Source of the DNA: Bradyrhizobium sp.
Lineage (GTDB): Bacteria > Pseudomonadota > Alphaproteobacteria > Rhizobiales > Xanthobacteraceae
Reading direction: 5' to 3'
Assembly (NCBI RefSeq): GCF_016219575.1
Contig: NZ_JACRMG010000009.1
Location: forward strand, 124,001-188,000
DNA: 64,000 nt
The translations under genes and the position numbers were made by a program. The notes under the pieces were generated by a model, which was given only the letters and a program-made list of their open reading frames with translations, ran no database searches and had not been told where the DNA came from. Shown one piece after another: positions 18,803-29,010 of this stretch. Position 1 is the stretch's first letter. Every line of letters starts with the position of its first letter.

Positions 18803-20209
18803 ATGAACCAGGCATCGACCGAGCGTCTGAGGGAATACCTCGCACAGCTGCCGCCGCAATCGCAGGCGCTGCTGATGCGGGAGTTCGAGCGTGCACTGGA
18901 GCGCGGCGAGGACACCATCGTTGCGACCTTCGTGCTAGAGCAGTTGCGGACGATCGTGCGTGGTGCCGAGGAGGACGAGGACGTGCGGCCTCGCACCGAG
19001 GATCCGGCGCGGCTGTTGTTCCGTCCGCTTGAGCCGTTCCTGGTCGACGGCAATTTCCCGATCCGGCCCGGCCAGATCCGGCGTGCCTCGCTGGCGCCGG
19101 TGTGGCAATGGCTCGGCCGCGATGGCGCCGCCGGGCCGGTGCGCGAATTCGAGGCCGCGCTGGCCGCCGCGCGCGAGACCGGCACGGCGGCCGGTGTCGA
19201 GCCTGCGGTTCGCAAGCTGCAGTTCGCTGCCGCCCAGGCTATCGTCACGGTCACGACATCGGGGTCACCCGACGAACGGCACCGCGTGCTCGCGCGCATC
19301 GGCGCGCCCAGTGTGATCGAGGATTTACTGGCGATCGGCGCGGTGCTGCAGGCGCGGGAAGCGCTGGAGACGCTGGGCAGCAAGCTGCCCGGCTATTTGC
19401 GCATGTTCGGCGACTCCCAGATCGTCTCGACGGTGGCCTCCCTCAACGTGCCGTCGCTGCAGGCGCCGCAGGTGCTGCCGTTTGCGCTGTCGCTCGTCAT
19501 GCAGCGGCTGACCGCGCCGTGGCAGATCATCCGTCTCGCGGTGAAGATGGCGGCGTCCGACGACGAGATCCGTGTCGCCGCCACACCCTATGGCGTGGCC
19601 GTCACCATCGCGCTGCACGATCTCTATTTCGTCGCCGCATGCCTGCGCACCGACATCAGGCGCGGCCATTTCGAGCAGATCGCCGATCAGCTCAAGACGT
19701 TGCATGACGGCGTGCGCGGCCTGCGCACCGAGCTCGATCTGCGCAACGACTCCGCGTGGGGCAAGCAGCTCGCCTCGATCCGCGCCGACATCTCCAACTC
19801 GCTGCAGTCGGAAATCGAAAGCGTTCCCGGCCGCGTCCGACGCATCCTCCGCCAGCGTGCCGACAAGGACATTCCTGCCTCCGGCAAGGTGGACATGATG
19901 GAGGTGGAGGAGACCGCCGGCCTGATCGACTTCGTCGCGGTATGCCGCACCTATGCCAGCGAGCTCGCCATCAACGAGGTCACGCTGCGCACCTATTCCG
20001 ACCTGCAGCATTATGTGGAGCAATCCACCGAGGCGCTGGTGCAGTCGCTGCGCAACGAGAAGGGCCGCGCCTACCGGCAGCAGCAGGTCAAGGCCGCGGT
20101 CCGCTTCTGTGAAGTGCTGTTCGGCACGGACTACGCGGCGCTGATGAGCCGGGCGGCGGAGAACGCGCTGGCCGGAGATCGCAAGCCCGCCAAGGCCGGT
20201 CAGAAGTGA
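18803..20209 (+). CDS. Conserved hypothetical protein (468 aa)
   Basis: The protein is soluble, largely helical, and lacks signal peptide and membrane segments. Helical N-terminal residues (RLREYLAQLPPQSQALLMREFERAL) are followed by an acidic linker (EEDEDVRP). The C-terminal half has helix-rich segments and ends in a Lys-rich tail (GDRKPAKAGQK). I do not recognise a family. It is a single gene 136 nt after the kinase, with a TAAA-N7-TTAA (CtrA-like) element upstream. Full-length codon usage like its neighbours argues it is real. Confidence 0.8.
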   Translation: MNQASTERLREYLAQLPPQSQALLMREFERALERGEDTIVATFVLEQLRTIVRGAEEDEDVRPRTEDPARLLFRPLEPFLVDGNFPIRPGQIRRASLAPVWQWLGRDGAAGPVREFEAALAAARETGTAAGVEPAVRKLQFAAAQAIVTVTTSGSPDERHRVLARIGAPSVIEDLLAIGAVLQAREALETLGSKLPGYLRMFGDSQIVSTVASLNVPSLQAPQVLPFALSLVMQRLTAPWQIIRLAVKMAASDDEIRVAATPYGVAVTIALHDLYFVAACLRTDIRRGHFEQIADQLKTLHDGVRGLRTELDLRNDSAWGKQLASIRADISNSLQSEIESVPGRVRRILRQRADKDIPASGKVDMMEVEETAGLIDFVAVCRTYASELAINEVTLRTYSDLQHYVEQSTEALVQSLRNEKGRAYRQQQVKAAVRFCEVLFGTDYAALMSRAAENALAGDRKPAKAGQK

Positions 20210-20269
20210 CAATTATTCGCAATACAATTTTTGGTTGACGGTTCCCGGCGAGCGAAATACCAATGCCGC

Positions 20270-20587
20270 ATGAAGTCCGTCATTCATTTCGTGGAATTTG
20301 AGAACCAGGTAATTGCGGCGACTTATCGTAATCTGATGTTCGGAGCCACGGTCGTGCTGGTCGACGATGCCAGCGGAGATCAGCTTTCCGAACCCGTCAT
20401 CAGGATCGCGTCGCGCTTACCTGCCGGTTCGATCCGGATCAGGCTTCCGGCCTCATTCAAGGCGGGAACCTATTTCCTGCGCGCGCTCAACGGCCATGGC
20501 AGGCATGTCGCGCAAAGCGCGCGGTTCGACATTGCCGGAGGGGCCGATTTGCCTGCTTTCCCGGGCTTTCCGGCCGGTAAAGTATGA
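20270..20587 (+). CDS. Small hypothetical protein (105 aa)
   Basis: From ATG 20270 the frame encodes 105 residues (MKSVIHFVEFENQVIAATYRN...) rich in beta-forming segments such as GSIRIRLPASF and GTYFLRALNG, suggesting a small beta-sandwich. There is no signal peptide. A TTG at 20231 would extend it by 13 residues, but neither start has a clear ribosome site. It lies between the 468-aa gene and ccmI. Function unknown. Confidence 0.58.
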   Translation: MKSVIHFVEFENQVIAATYRNLMFGATVVLVDDASGDQLSEPVIRIASRLPAGSIRIRLPASFKAGTYFLRALNGHGRHVAQSARFDIAGGADLPAFPGFPAGKV

Positions 20588-20675
20588 GAAATGTCAATTG
20601 TCCGGGCGCTGGCCGATAGTATAAAGCGGCGCATCGGTGCTTCCTGGAAGGCGCCGCTCACCGGAACCCGTTTCG

Positions 20676-21776
20676 ATGAATCCATGGTTTGTGTTCGCGC
20701 TGATGACGGTCGCGGCGGTGTTCGCCGTGCTCTGGCCGCTCGGCCGGCGTTACCAGTCGCTTGCGGGTGGCACGGAGGCATCGGTCTACCGCGACCAGCT
20801 CGCGGAGATCGATCGCGACCTTGCGGGCGGATTGATCGGTGCGGCGGAGGCGGAGCAGGCGCGCATCGAGATCAGCCGCCGTCTGCTGGCCGCGACCGGC
20901 GCGGAAACCGGGCCCGTTGCACAACCCACTACACGGCTGCGTCGCGTCATCGCCATCGTCGCGCTGGTTGGACTTCCGCTCGCGGGCCTGGCGATCTACC
21001 TGCCGCTGGGCTCGCCGCAGCTCGGCGATTTTCCGCTTGCCGCGCGTTCGCAGGCGCCCGACGGCAAGGAGCCGCTGGTCAATCTGGTGGCGCAGGTGGA
21101 AGCGCATCTGGAGAAGAATCCAACCGACGGCCGCGGCTGGACCGTGCTGGCGCCGGTGCTGGCGCGGCTCGGCCGCTCTGACGATGCGGTGCGCGCCTGG
21201 CGCAATGCCATCGCCTATGGCGGCGACAGTTCCGAGCGCCGCGCCGATCTCGGCGAGGCGCTGATAGCGGCGGCCGGCGGCGTGGTCACCGGCGAAGCGA
21301 AAGGCGAATTCGAGCGCGCGCTGGCGCTGAATGCCGATGAAGTGAAGGCGAGCTATTTCCTTGGCCTCGCCGCCGAACAGGACGGCCGCACCGGCGATGC
21401 CGCCTCGATCTGGAAAGCGATGCTGGCCAAGGCGCCGCCGGATGCGCCGTGGCGGGGCCTGGTGCAGGCGGCACTCTCGCGGGTCGGCGTCGTGGCGCCG
21501 GCGCTGTCCGACGACACGATGGCCGCGGCCAGGGAGATGACCGAAACCGATCGCAATGCCATGGTCCGCGGCATGGTCGACCGGCTGGCGGCGCGGCTGA
21601 AGCAGAACGGCGACGACGTCGAGGGCTGGCTGCGCCTGGTGCGCGCCTATCTGGTGATGGGCGAGCGCGAGAAGGCGGTGACCGCGCGCGCCGATGCGCG
21701 TCAGGCGGTCGCTAATGATGCGGATCGCTTGCGGCAACTCAACGAAGGCCTCAAGAATCTGGGGCTGGATGGATGA
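20676..21776 (+). CDS. ccmI: CcmI (CycH), apocytochrome c chaperone subunit
   Basis: The 366-residue inner-membrane protein opens with a membrane helix ([20 protein letters not shown]). A cytoplasmic loop ([34 protein letters not shown], typical CcmI) and a second helix near residues 90-112 come next. A periplasmic TPR domain with repeats such as [21 protein letters not shown] follows. It holds apocytochrome c for haem attachment by CcmF/CcmH. It is the first gene of the cycHJKL-type operon and sits 25 nt before ccmE. Confidence 0.93.
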   Translation: MNPWFVFALMTVAAVFAVLWPLGRRYQSLAGGTEASVYRDQLAEIDRDLAGGLIGAAEAEQARIEISRRLLAATGAETGPVAQPTTRLRRVIAIVALVGLPLAGLAIYLPLGSPQLGDFPLAARSQAPDGKEPLVNLVAQVEAHLEKNPTDGRGWTVLAPVLARLGRSDDAVRAWRNAIAYGGDSSERRADLGEALIAAAGGVVTGEAKGEFERALALNADEVKASYFLGLAAEQDGRTGDAASIWKAMLAKAPPDAPWRGLVQAALSRVGVVAPALSDDTMAAAREMTETDRNAMVRGMVDRLAARLKQNGDDVEGWLRLVRAYLVMGEREKAVTARADARQAVANDADRLRQLNEGLKNLGLDG

Positions 21777-21801
21777 TCCGGTACGGCAACGAGGAATCGG
21801 C

Positions 21802-22269
21802 ATGACACGCAAGCAACGGCGGTTGACGATGATCGGCGGCGCGCTGGCTGTGCTGGCGGTGGCGGCCGCACTGATTCTGAACGCGATGCGCGATTCCATC
21901 GTGTTCTTCTCGACGCCCTCGATGGCGGCAGAGAAGCAGATTCCCGTCGGCAAGCGCTTTCGCCTCGGCGGGCTGGTGCAGCCGGGCTCGCTCAAGAAAG
22001 GCGACAATCTCGTGGTCAATTTCAGCATCGCCGACGGCAGCGCCAATCTGCCCGTGAGCTACAAGGGCATCCTGCCCGACCTGTTCCGCGAGGGGCAGGG
22101 CGTCGTGGCCGAAGGCGCGCTCGATGCCGCCGGCACCTTCCGTGCCGACACGGTGCTCGCCAAGCACGACGAGACCTACATGCCCAAGGAAGTCGCCGAC
22201 GCTCTGAAGAAGCAGGGCCACTGGAAGGACGATTACGGCAACAAGCCGGCGCAGGGAGCATCGAAGTGA
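21802..22269 (+). CDS. ccmE: CcmE (CycJ), periplasmic haem chaperone
   Basis: The 155-residue protein has an N-terminal membrane anchor (residues 9-27) and an OB-fold periplasmic domain. It carries the covalent haem-binding His122 in AKHDETYMP, the standard motif H-x-E-x-Y. ATG 21802 follows GAGGA at 21791. It carries haem from CcmC to CcmF. Its TGA overlaps the GTG of ccmF. Confidence 0.94.
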   Translation: MTRKQRRLTMIGGALAVLAVAAALILNAMRDSIVFFSTPSMAAEKQIPVGKRFRLGGLVQPGSLKKGDNLVVNFSIADGSANLPVSYKGILPDLFREGQGVVAEGALDAAGTFRADTVLAKHDETYMPKEVADALKKQGHWKDDYGNKPAQGASK

Positions 22270-24248
22270 TCGCGGAGGCAGGCCATTACGCGTTGGTGCT
22301 GGCGCTGGGTCTGGCGCTGATCCAGTCGGTAGCGCCGATCGTCGGCGCGCGCCGCGGTGACATTGCGTTGATGGAGATGGCGCGCTCGACCGCGCTGGCG
22401 CAGCTTCTCTTCGTCGGGGCGTCCTTTACGCTGCTGACGGCAGCACACGTCACCTCGGATTTCTCCGTCGTCAACGTGTTCGAGAATTCGCATTCGGCAA
22501 AGCCGCTGCTCTACAAGATCACCGGCGTGTGGGGTAACCACGAAGGGTCGATGCTGCTGTGGGTGGCGATCCTGGCGCTGTTCGGCGCGCTGGTTGCCGC
22601 GTTCGGCACCAATCTGCCGCTGTCGCTGCGCGCGCACGTGCTGGCGGTGCAGGCCTGGGTCGCTGCGGCCTTCTATCTCTTCATCCTGTTCACCTCGAAT
22701 CCGTTTGCGCGCATCGCGCAGCCGCCGATCGAGGGCCGCGACCTCAATCCGATCCTGCAGGACATTGGCCTCGCCGTACATCCGCCGATGCTCTATCTCG
22801 GCTATGTCGGCTTCTCGATCTCGTTCTCCTTCGCGGTCGCAGCCCTGCTCGAGGGGCGGATCGATGCCGCCTGGGCGCGCTGGGTGCGGCCATGGACGCT
22901 GGTCGCCTGGATCTTCCTGACGCTCGGCATCGCGATGGGGTCGTACTGGGCCTATTACGAGCTCGGCTGGGGCGGCTGGTGGTTCTGGGATCCGGTCGAG
23001 AATGCCTCGCTGATGCCCTGGCTTGCCGGCACGGCGCTGTTGCACTCGGCGCTGGTGATGGAGAAGCGCAACGCGCTGAAGGTCTGGACCATCCTGCTGT
23101 CGATCCTGACCTTCTCGCTGTCGCTGCTCGGCACATTCCTGGTGCGCTCGGGCGTGCTGACATCGGTACATTCCTTTGCCACCGACCCCGCGCGCGGCGT
23201 GTTCATCCTGCTCATCCTCTGCATCTTCATCGGCGGCAGCCTGTCGCTGTATGCCTTGCGCGCGCCGCAGCTCAAGCAGGGCGGCCTGTTCGCGCCGATC
23301 TCGCGCGAGGGCGCGCTGGTCTTGAACAATCTCTTCCTCACCACGGCCTGCGCGACGGTGTTCATCGGCACGCTGTATCCGCTGGCGCTGGAAGTGCTGA
23401 CCGGTGAGAAGATTTCGGTCGGCGCGCCGTTCTTCAACCTGACCTTCGGCCCGCTGTTCGTGCCGCTGCTGCTCGCCGTTCCCTTCGGGCCGCTGCTCGC
23501 CTGGAAGCGCGGCGACCTGCTGGCGGCCGCACAGCGGCTGACGGCGGCGGGCATTGTCGCGCTGATCGCGATCGCCCTGATGTGGGCGTGGCTGCGCGGC
23601 GGTCCCGTGCTGGCGCCGCTCGCGATCGGGCTGGCCGTGTTCGTGATCGCAGGCGCGATCAGCGATATTGCCGAGCGCACCGGGTTGTTCCGCATGCCCC
23701 TGCCGGTCTCGCTGCGGCGTGCGCGCGGGCTGCCGCGCTCGGCTTGGGGGTCTGCGTTCGCCCATGCCGGATTGGGCGTCGCGCTGATCGGCATCGTCTG
23801 CGAGACCACCTGGAACAGCGAATACATCGCCACCATGAAGCCCGGCCAGGTTGCCAGGATTGCAGGCTACGAGCTCAAGCTCGAGGGCCTGACGCAACGG
23901 CAGGGTCCGAACTACCGCGAGACGCTGGCGCAGTTTTCGGTCGGTCTCGATGGCGAGAAGCTTCCGGCGATGACGCCGTCCAAGCGATCGTTCACCACGC
24001 GTGGCATGTCCACGACGGAGGCGGCCTTGCTCACGCGCGGCGCGAGCCAGCTCTACATCTCGCTCGGCGATGCCTCTGCGGACGGCGGCATCGCAATTCG
24101 CGCCTATTACAAGCCGCTCGTGCTGCTGATCTGGTGGGGGCCCGTGCTGATGGCCTTTGGCGGGCTGCTGTCGCTGTCCGACCGCCGGCTCCGCGTCGGA
24201 GCGCCGAAACCCGCGCGCGCCGCACGCAGATTGCAGGCGGCTGAATGA
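22266..24248 (+). CDS. ccmF: CcmF (CycK), cytochrome c haem lyase subunit
   Basis: The 660-residue polytopic membrane protein carries the CcmF-specific motifs [11 protein letters not shown] and the tryptophan-rich WWD segment [18 protein letters not shown], which binds haem. Conserved histidines flank it ([11 protein letters not shown] and others). It transfers haem from CcmE to apocytochrome c. The GTG start at 22266 overlaps ccmE as GTGA, and its own stop overlaps ccmH as ATGA. Confidence 0.95.
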   Translation: MIAEAGHYALVLALGLALIQSVAPIVGARRGDIALMEMARSTALAQLLFVGASFTLLTAAHVTSDFSVVNVFENSHSAKPLLYKITGVWGNHEGSMLLWVAILALFGALVAAFGTNLPLSLRAHVLAVQAWVAAAFYLFILFTSNPFARIAQPPIEGRDLNPILQDIGLAVHPPMLYLGYVGFSISFSFAVAALLEGRIDAAWARWVRPWTLVAWIFLTLGIAMGSYWAYYELGWGGWWFWDPVENASLMPWLAGTALLHSALVMEKRNALKVWTILLSILTFSLSLLGTFLVRSGVLTSVHSFATDPARGVFILLILCIFIGGSLSLYALRAPQLKQGGLFAPISREGALVLNNLFLTTACATVFIGTLYPLALEVLTGEKISVGAPFFNLTFGPLFVPLLLAVPFGPLLAWKRGDLLAAAQRLTAAGIVALIAIALMWAWLRGGPVLAPLAIGLAVFVIAGAISDIAERTGLFRMPLPVSLRRARGLPRSAWGSAFAHAGLGVALIGIVCETTWNSEYIATMKPGQVARIAGYELKLEGLTQRQGPNYRETLAQFSVGLDGEKLPAMTPSKRSFTTRGMSTTEAALLTRGASQLYISLGDASADGGIAIRAYYKPLVLLIWWGPVLMAFGGLLSLSDRRLRVGAPKPARAARRLQAAE

Positions 24249-24745
24249 AGCGCGCGGCCGTCATCCTCGCATTGGCCTTGACTGTGATGGCCGGCTCGCC
24301 CGCCCGCGCCGTGCAGCCCGACGAGATCATGGCCGATCCCGTCAAGGAGGGGCGCGCGCGCGAATTGTCGAAAGAGCTGCGCTGCATGGTCTGCCAGAAC
24401 CAGTCGATCGACGATTCCGACGCGCCGCTGGCGCGCGATCTCCGCTTGCTGGTGCGCGAGCGCATTTCTGCGGGTGATTCCGATTCGCAGGTGATCGATT
24501 TCCTGGTCGCGCGCTACGGCGAGTTCGTGCTGCTGAAGCCGCGGTTCAATCCGCACACGGTGTTGCTGTGGCTGCTGCCGCCGCTGGCGCTGATGGGCGG
24601 AGGCATTGCGTTGTGGGTCTACAGCAACCGGCGACAACGGACGGGGCAGTCGGGCGAGGATGCCCTGATGAAGTTGACGCCCGAAGAAGAGAAGCGGCTG
24701 GAGCGCCTGCTGGCTGCGGAGCCTCCAGGCGAAAAGGCCGACTAG
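24245..24745 (+). CDS. ccmH: CcmH (CycL), apocytochrome thiol oxidoreductase
   Basis: The 166-residue protein has a signal peptide (residues 1-20), the redox motif LRCMVCQNQ in the family position near residues 43-51, and a C-terminal membrane helix (LLWLLPPLALMGGGIALWVY). It reduces the CXXCH disulfide of apocytochrome c before haem ligation. It is the last gene of the operon, overlapping ccmF by ATGA. No separate ccmG is adjacent. Confidence 0.94.
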   Translation: MKRAAVILALALTVMAGSPARAVQPDEIMADPVKEGRARELSKELRCMVCQNQSIDDSDAPLARDLRLLVRERISAGDSDSQVIDFLVARYGEFVLLKPRFNPHTVLLWLLPPLALMGGGIALWVYSNRRQRTGQSGEDALMKLTPEEEKRLERLLAAEPPGEKAD

Positions 24746-24879
24746 CTATCCGCGCAGCAACATCCGCGCCAACCTACGTAGTGTTACGGAGGTCCGCGGC
24801 GGCCCATGCAACATTCATGCATTCTTGACGTTTTGCACGGAAATTGCAGGGCGGCCCCGCCTGTGCTCCGAGCGATCCG

Positions 24880-26223
24880 ATGTTCTCCAACAGCAATCTG
24901 ACTATCCGCTTCCTCGTTGGCGCGGTCGTGTTCGCGCTGTTGCTGCTGCTGGGTATCGGCGGCGGCACCGGCTTCATCGCAGTGCTCTATCTCAACAACG
25001 AGATCACGAGTCTCGCTGCCGAATTCAAGGCGCTCAGCGGTCCGAGCCGCGATCATGCGATGCTGATCTATCAGCAGGCGCAGGCGGCATTCTCCTATTT
25101 CCTGATCGCCTGCGCCGCCATTGCGGTGGTTGCCAGCGCGGTGTGCCTGACCGCCTATTTCGCGGTTCGCGATGGCGTGATGCGGCCGCTGGCGGCGATG
25201 GTTCACGCCATGAGCGAGGTTGCCGAACAGAAGTTCGAGGTTCCGATTCCCGGCCTCGGCCGCAGCAACGAGATCGGCCTTTTGGCCGGCGCGCTCGAGG
25301 TCTTCAAGAAGAACGGCATCGAGCGCCGCCGCCTGACGGAGCAGGAATTGCACGATGCGCAGCGTCAGCGCGAGCGCACCCGCCGGCTCGACGAGCGGAT
25401 CCAGCAATTCAACGAGATGGTCGCCGGCGTCGTCGATAGCGTCGCCGCCTCCGCGGTCCGCCTGCAAAGCAACGCGGAGACGCTGTCGCACGCCGCCAAC
25501 GACACCAGCGACAAGGCGAGCGCAGTCGCCAGTGCCGCCAGCCAGGCCAGCAACAGCGTGCAGACGGTGGCGGCTTCGTCAGGGGACATGACGACGTCGA
25601 TCGGCGCCATCAGCCGCCGCGTCACGGATGCGACACAGCGCGCCGAAGGCGCCGCCGCACAGGCTCGCAAGAGCTGCGATACGATTCACGCGCTTTCCGA
25701 AGCCGCGGAGCGGATTGGCACCGTCGTGCAGCTGATCCAGGCGGTCGCCGCCCAGACCAATCTGCTGGCGCTCAACGCCACCATCGAGGCTGCGCGGGCA
25801 GGTGAGGCGGGCAGGGGCTTTGCGGTGGTCGCCTCCGAGGTCAAGAACCTCGCCGGCCAGACCAGCAAGGCAACCGAGGAAATCTCGACCCAGGTCGCCA
25901 GCATCCAGGCCATCACGTCGGAGACCCGCGGGGCCATCGACGGCATTTCGAACACGATCGCGGACATCAATGCGATCATGTCGGGAATCGACGTCGACAC
26001 GGCGCAACAGCGCAACGCCACGCAGGACATCTCCAACAGCGTCCAGGTTGCCGCCAAGGGCACCCGCGACGTCAGCGACAACATCGTGCAGATCACGACC
26101 ACCTCGGCGGAAACCGGCCGGATGGCGAATGACGCGCGTGATTCCGCGGTCGATCTGTCGCGCCAGGCCGAAATCCTCAAGAACGAGGTGGGCGGCTTCA
26201 TCGCGAGCGTCCGGGCCATCTGA
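24880..26223 (+). CDS. Methyl-accepting chemotaxis protein
   Basis: The 447-residue protein has two membrane helices (about residues 8-32 and 75-100) around a very short periplasmic loop of about 40 residues. A HAMP domain and a coiled-coil signalling domain with the hairpin tip [20 protein letters not shown] follow. The tip contacts CheA/CheW. The small loop leaves little room for a classic periplasmic ligand domain, so it may sense through the membrane or the cytoplasm. ATG 24880 is preferred over an earlier start without membrane logic. No che genes are adjacent. Confidence 0.9.
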   Translation: MFSNSNLTIRFLVGAVVFALLLLLGIGGGTGFIAVLYLNNEITSLAAEFKALSGPSRDHAMLIYQQAQAAFSYFLIACAAIAVVASAVCLTAYFAVRDGVMRPLAAMVHAMSEVAEQKFEVPIPGLGRSNEIGLLAGALEVFKKNGIERRRLTEQELHDAQRQRERTRRLDERIQQFNEMVAGVVDSVAASAVRLQSNAETLSHAANDTSDKASAVASAASQASNSVQTVAASSGDMTTSIGAISRRVTDATQRAEGAAAQARKSCDTIHALSEAAERIGTVVQLIQAVAAQTNLLALNATIEAARAGEAGRGFAVVASEVKNLAGQTSKATEEISTQVASIQAITSETRGAIDGISNTIADINAIMSGIDVDTAQQRNATQDISNSVQVAAKGTRDVSDNIVQITTTSAETGRMANDARDSAVDLSRQAEILKNEVGGFIASVRAI

Positions 26224-26445
26224 GCCCCGGCGGGCGAACCGCCCTTGCGGCCATCCGGGCAAGGTCAGGATCGGCCAATAAGCCATTGGAATGGCTGCGC
26301 TAAACTGCCGCAGGTCGACCTGTCTCCATTACAAAAATTTAACTCCCCCGCCAGCGCGCCGTAAGGCGGGAATGGCCATGTTCGGCTCTGTCAGGTGCAC
26401 GCCCCCCGCACCGTCGAATTTCTCTTCAGCTGGAGACTTACCAGG

Positions 26446-28041
26446 ATGACTGAACGCCCCGTCGATCTCTCGAATTTCCCGTCCTACCAGGCACCGAAGC
26501 GCAAGGTGTTTTCGCTGCGCAAATTCGCGCTGATGGCCTCCGTCGTCGCCGGTCTCGGCGCCGCCGTCTATGGTTTCGGCCCCTCGCATGGCCCGGTCGA
26601 TGTGTTCACCAGCTCGGCCCACGCGCAGGTCAACACTGAAGTGCGCAAGGTCGCACAGCCCGTCGGCTTTGCCGACATCGTCGAGCGCGTGAAGCCGTCG
26701 GTCATTTCGGTGAAGGTCGCGATGGGCGACAAGACCGCAAAGGACGACAGCAGCGCCGACAAGGACGATTCGCCGTTCCAGCCGGGCTCGCCGATGGAGC
26801 GCTTCTTCCGCCGCTTCGGCGGTCCCGATGGCCTGCCCCCGGGCCTGAAGGGCGGTCCGCGCGGCGGCGGCCGTGGCCCGGTGACCGGCCAGGGCTCGGG
26901 CTTCTTCATCTCCCCTGACGGCTATGCCGTGACCAACAACCACGTGGTCGATGGCGCCGACAAGGTCGAGGTCACGACCGACGACGGCAAGACCTACACC
27001 GCCAAGGTGATCGGCACCGATCCGCGCACCGACCTGGCGCTGATCAAGGCCTCCGGCCGCACCGATTTTCCGTTCGCCAAGCTTTCCGACAGCAAGCCGC
27101 GGATCGGCGACTGGGTGCTCGCGGTCGGCAATCCCTTCGGCCTTGGCGGCACCGTGACCGCCGGCATCGTCTCGGCCAGCGGCCGCGACATCGGCAGCGG
27201 TCCGTATGACGACTTCATCCAGATCGACGCGCCCGTGAACAAGGGCAACTCAGGCGGCCCGGCGTTCGACGTCTCCGGTGAGGTGATGGGCGTCAACACC
27301 GCCATCTACTCGCCGTCCGGCGGCAGCGTCGGCATCGCGTTCTCGATTCCCGCCTCCACCGTGAAGAGCGTGATCGCCCAGCTCAAGGACAAGGGCACCG
27401 TCAGCCGCGGCTGGATCGGCGTCCAGATCCAGCCCGTTACCGCCGACATCGCCGACAGCCTCGGCATGAAGAAGGCGGAAGGCGCGCTGGTTGCCGAACC
27501 GCAGGCCAACGGCCCCGCGGCCAAGGCCGGCATCGAGTCCGGCGACGTGATCACCGCCGTCAACGGCGAGCCGGTCAAGGACGCCAAGGAACTCGCCCGC
27601 ACCATCGGCGGGCTCGCGCCCGGCAATGCCGTGAAGCTCAACGTGCTGCACAAAGGCCAGGACAAGGTCATCAACCTGACGCTCGGCCAGTTGCCGAACA
27701 CGGTTGAGGCCAAGGCCGACCTCGACAAGGACAAGGGCAAGTCCAGCCGCGGCACCGACGTGCCGAAGCTCGGCATGACGGTGGCGCCCGCCAACAGCGT
27801 TGCCGGCGCCGGCAAGGAAGGCGTCGTGGTGACCGAAGTCGACCCGAAGAGTGCTGCGGCCGAACGCGGCTTCAAGGAAGGCGACGTGATCCTCGAAGTC
27901 GGCGGCAAGACCGTTGCCAGCGCCGACGACGTCCGCGATGCCATCTCGGCCGCGCGCAGCGACAACAAGAACAGCGTGCTGATGCGCGTGAAGAGCGGCG
28001 GTTCGTCGCGCTTCGTGGCAGTGCCGCTGGCCAAGGGTTAA
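26446..28041 (+). CDS. degP: DegP/HtrA-type periplasmic serine protease
   Basis: The 531-residue protein has a membrane anchor or signal near residues 27-47. The trypsin-like domain holds the triad His166 (TNNHVVDG), Asp196 (RTDLALIK) and Ser269 (GNSGGPAF), and two PDZ domains lie at about residues 310-405 and 430-525. A glycine/proline-rich loop (residues 118-150) resembles the LA loop. It degrades or refolds misfolded envelope proteins. ATG 26446 follows a GGAG site. A strong terminator follows, then a two-component system that may control envelope stress. Confidence 0.94.
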   Translation: MTERPVDLSNFPSYQAPKRKVFSLRKFALMASVVAGLGAAVYGFGPSHGPVDVFTSSAHAQVNTEVRKVAQPVGFADIVERVKPSVISVKVAMGDKTAKDDSSADKDDSPFQPGSPMERFFRRFGGPDGLPPGLKGGPRGGGRGPVTGQGSGFFISPDGYAVTNNHVVDGADKVEVTTDDGKTYTAKVIGTDPRTDLALIKASGRTDFPFAKLSDSKPRIGDWVLAVGNPFGLGGTVTAGIVSASGRDIGSGPYDDFIQIDAPVNKGNSGGPAFDVSGEVMGVNTAIYSPSGGSVGIAFSIPASTVKSVIAQLKDKGTVSRGWIGVQIQPVTADIADSLGMKKAEGALVAEPQANGPAAKAGIESGDVITAVNGEPVKDAKELARTIGGLAPGNAVKLNVLHKGQDKVINLTLGQLPNTVEAKADLDKDKGKSSRGTDVPKLGMTVAPANSVAGAGKEGVVVTEVDPKSAAAERGFKEGDVILEVGGKTVASADDVRDAISAARSDNKNSVLMRVKSGGSSRFVAVPLAKG

Positions 28042-28178
28042 GTAACAGGAGAACCAGATGGAGAGTGTCGCCGGCATTAGTCGCCCCCGCCGCGGCGCTT
28101 TCCGGGGAGCGGGTGAAAAGCTCGCTCCCTCTGGCTGCCTTCCGGTGGAATACGCCCCCCTCCGTCGGAAGGGCCTGA

Positions 28179-28217
28179 GGGCGGTGAAGTCCCCCAGCTT
28201 CACCGCCCGCTTTTTTT
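28179..28217 (+). terminator. Strong rho-independent terminator after degP
   Basis: GGGCGGTGAAG and CTTCACCGCCC form a perfect 11-bp stem around an 8-nt loop, followed by GC and seven T residues. It separates degP from the downstream regulator operon. Confidence 0.93.
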
Positions 28218-28269
28218 CACATCGTCGAGAGGGCGCTCCCCCGCCTTGCATGAGGAGGTCAGTCACGCC

Positions 28270-29007
28270 ATGGTGACAGAGCTCAATCCGGTGACGTCTG
28301 CCGTCAACCCCAGTCCGAATCCCAGCATGCGCCTTCTGATCGTCGAAGACGACCGCGAATCGGCCGACTATCTCGTCAAGGCGTTCCGCGAGGTCGGCCA
28401 CATCGCCGATCTCGCCACCGACGGCGAGGAAGGTCTCGCACTCGCCGACAGCGGCGATTACGACGTGCTGGTGGTCGACCGCATGCTGCCCAAGCGCGAC
28501 GGGCTGTCGCTGATCGGCGCACTGCGCGAGAAGGGTAACCGCACGCCGGTGCTGATCCTCTCCGCACTCGGCCAGGTCGACGACCGCATCAAGGGCCTGC
28601 GCGCCGGCGGCGACGACTATCTGCCAAAGCCGTATTCTTTCGCCGAGTTGCTGGCGCGCGTTGAGGTGCTGTCGCGCCGCCATGGCGGGCCGGCGGAGGA
28701 GACCGTCTACAAGGTCGGCGACCTCGAGCTCGACCGGCTCTCCCACCGCGTGGTCCGCGGCAAGGAAGAGCTGACCCTGCAGCCGCGCGAGTTCCGCCTG
28801 CTCGAATACCTGATGAAGCACGCCGGCCAGGTGGTGACGCGCACCATGCTGCTGGAGAACGTCTGGGACTATCACTTCGATCCGCAGACCAACGTGATCG
28901 ATGTGCACATCTCCCGCCTGCGCTCCAAGATCGACAAGGGATTCGACCGTCCGCTGCTGCACACGATTCGCGGCGCCGGTTACATGATCCGCGACGGCAT
29001 CCGGTAG
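28270..29007 (+). CDS. OmpR-family response regulator
   Basis: A receiver domain with acidic pair VEDD and phospho-acceptor Asp70 (VVDRMLPKRDG), a KPY motif, and a winged-helix output domain (QPREFRLLEYLMKH ... NVIDVHISRLRSKI) give about 245 residues. It resembles CpxR/CzcR-type regulators. ATG 28270 has a purine-rich site (GAGGAGG) 11 nt upstream, slightly far. The kinase begins 3 nt after the stop codon, so the two are one operon. The adjacency to degP suggests an envelope role. Confidence 0.91.
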   Translation: MVTELNPVTSAVNPSPNPSMRLLIVEDDRESADYLVKAFREVGHIADLATDGEEGLALADSGDYDVLVVDRMLPKRDGLSLIGALREKGNRTPVLILSALGQVDDRIKGLRAGGDDYLPKPYSFAELLARVEVLSRRHGGPAEETVYKVGDLELDRLSHRVVRGKEELTLQPREFRLLEYLMKHAGQVVTRTMLLENVWDYHFDPQTNVIDVHISRLRSKIDKGFDRPLLHTIRGAGYMIRDGIR

Positions 29008-29010
29008 GCC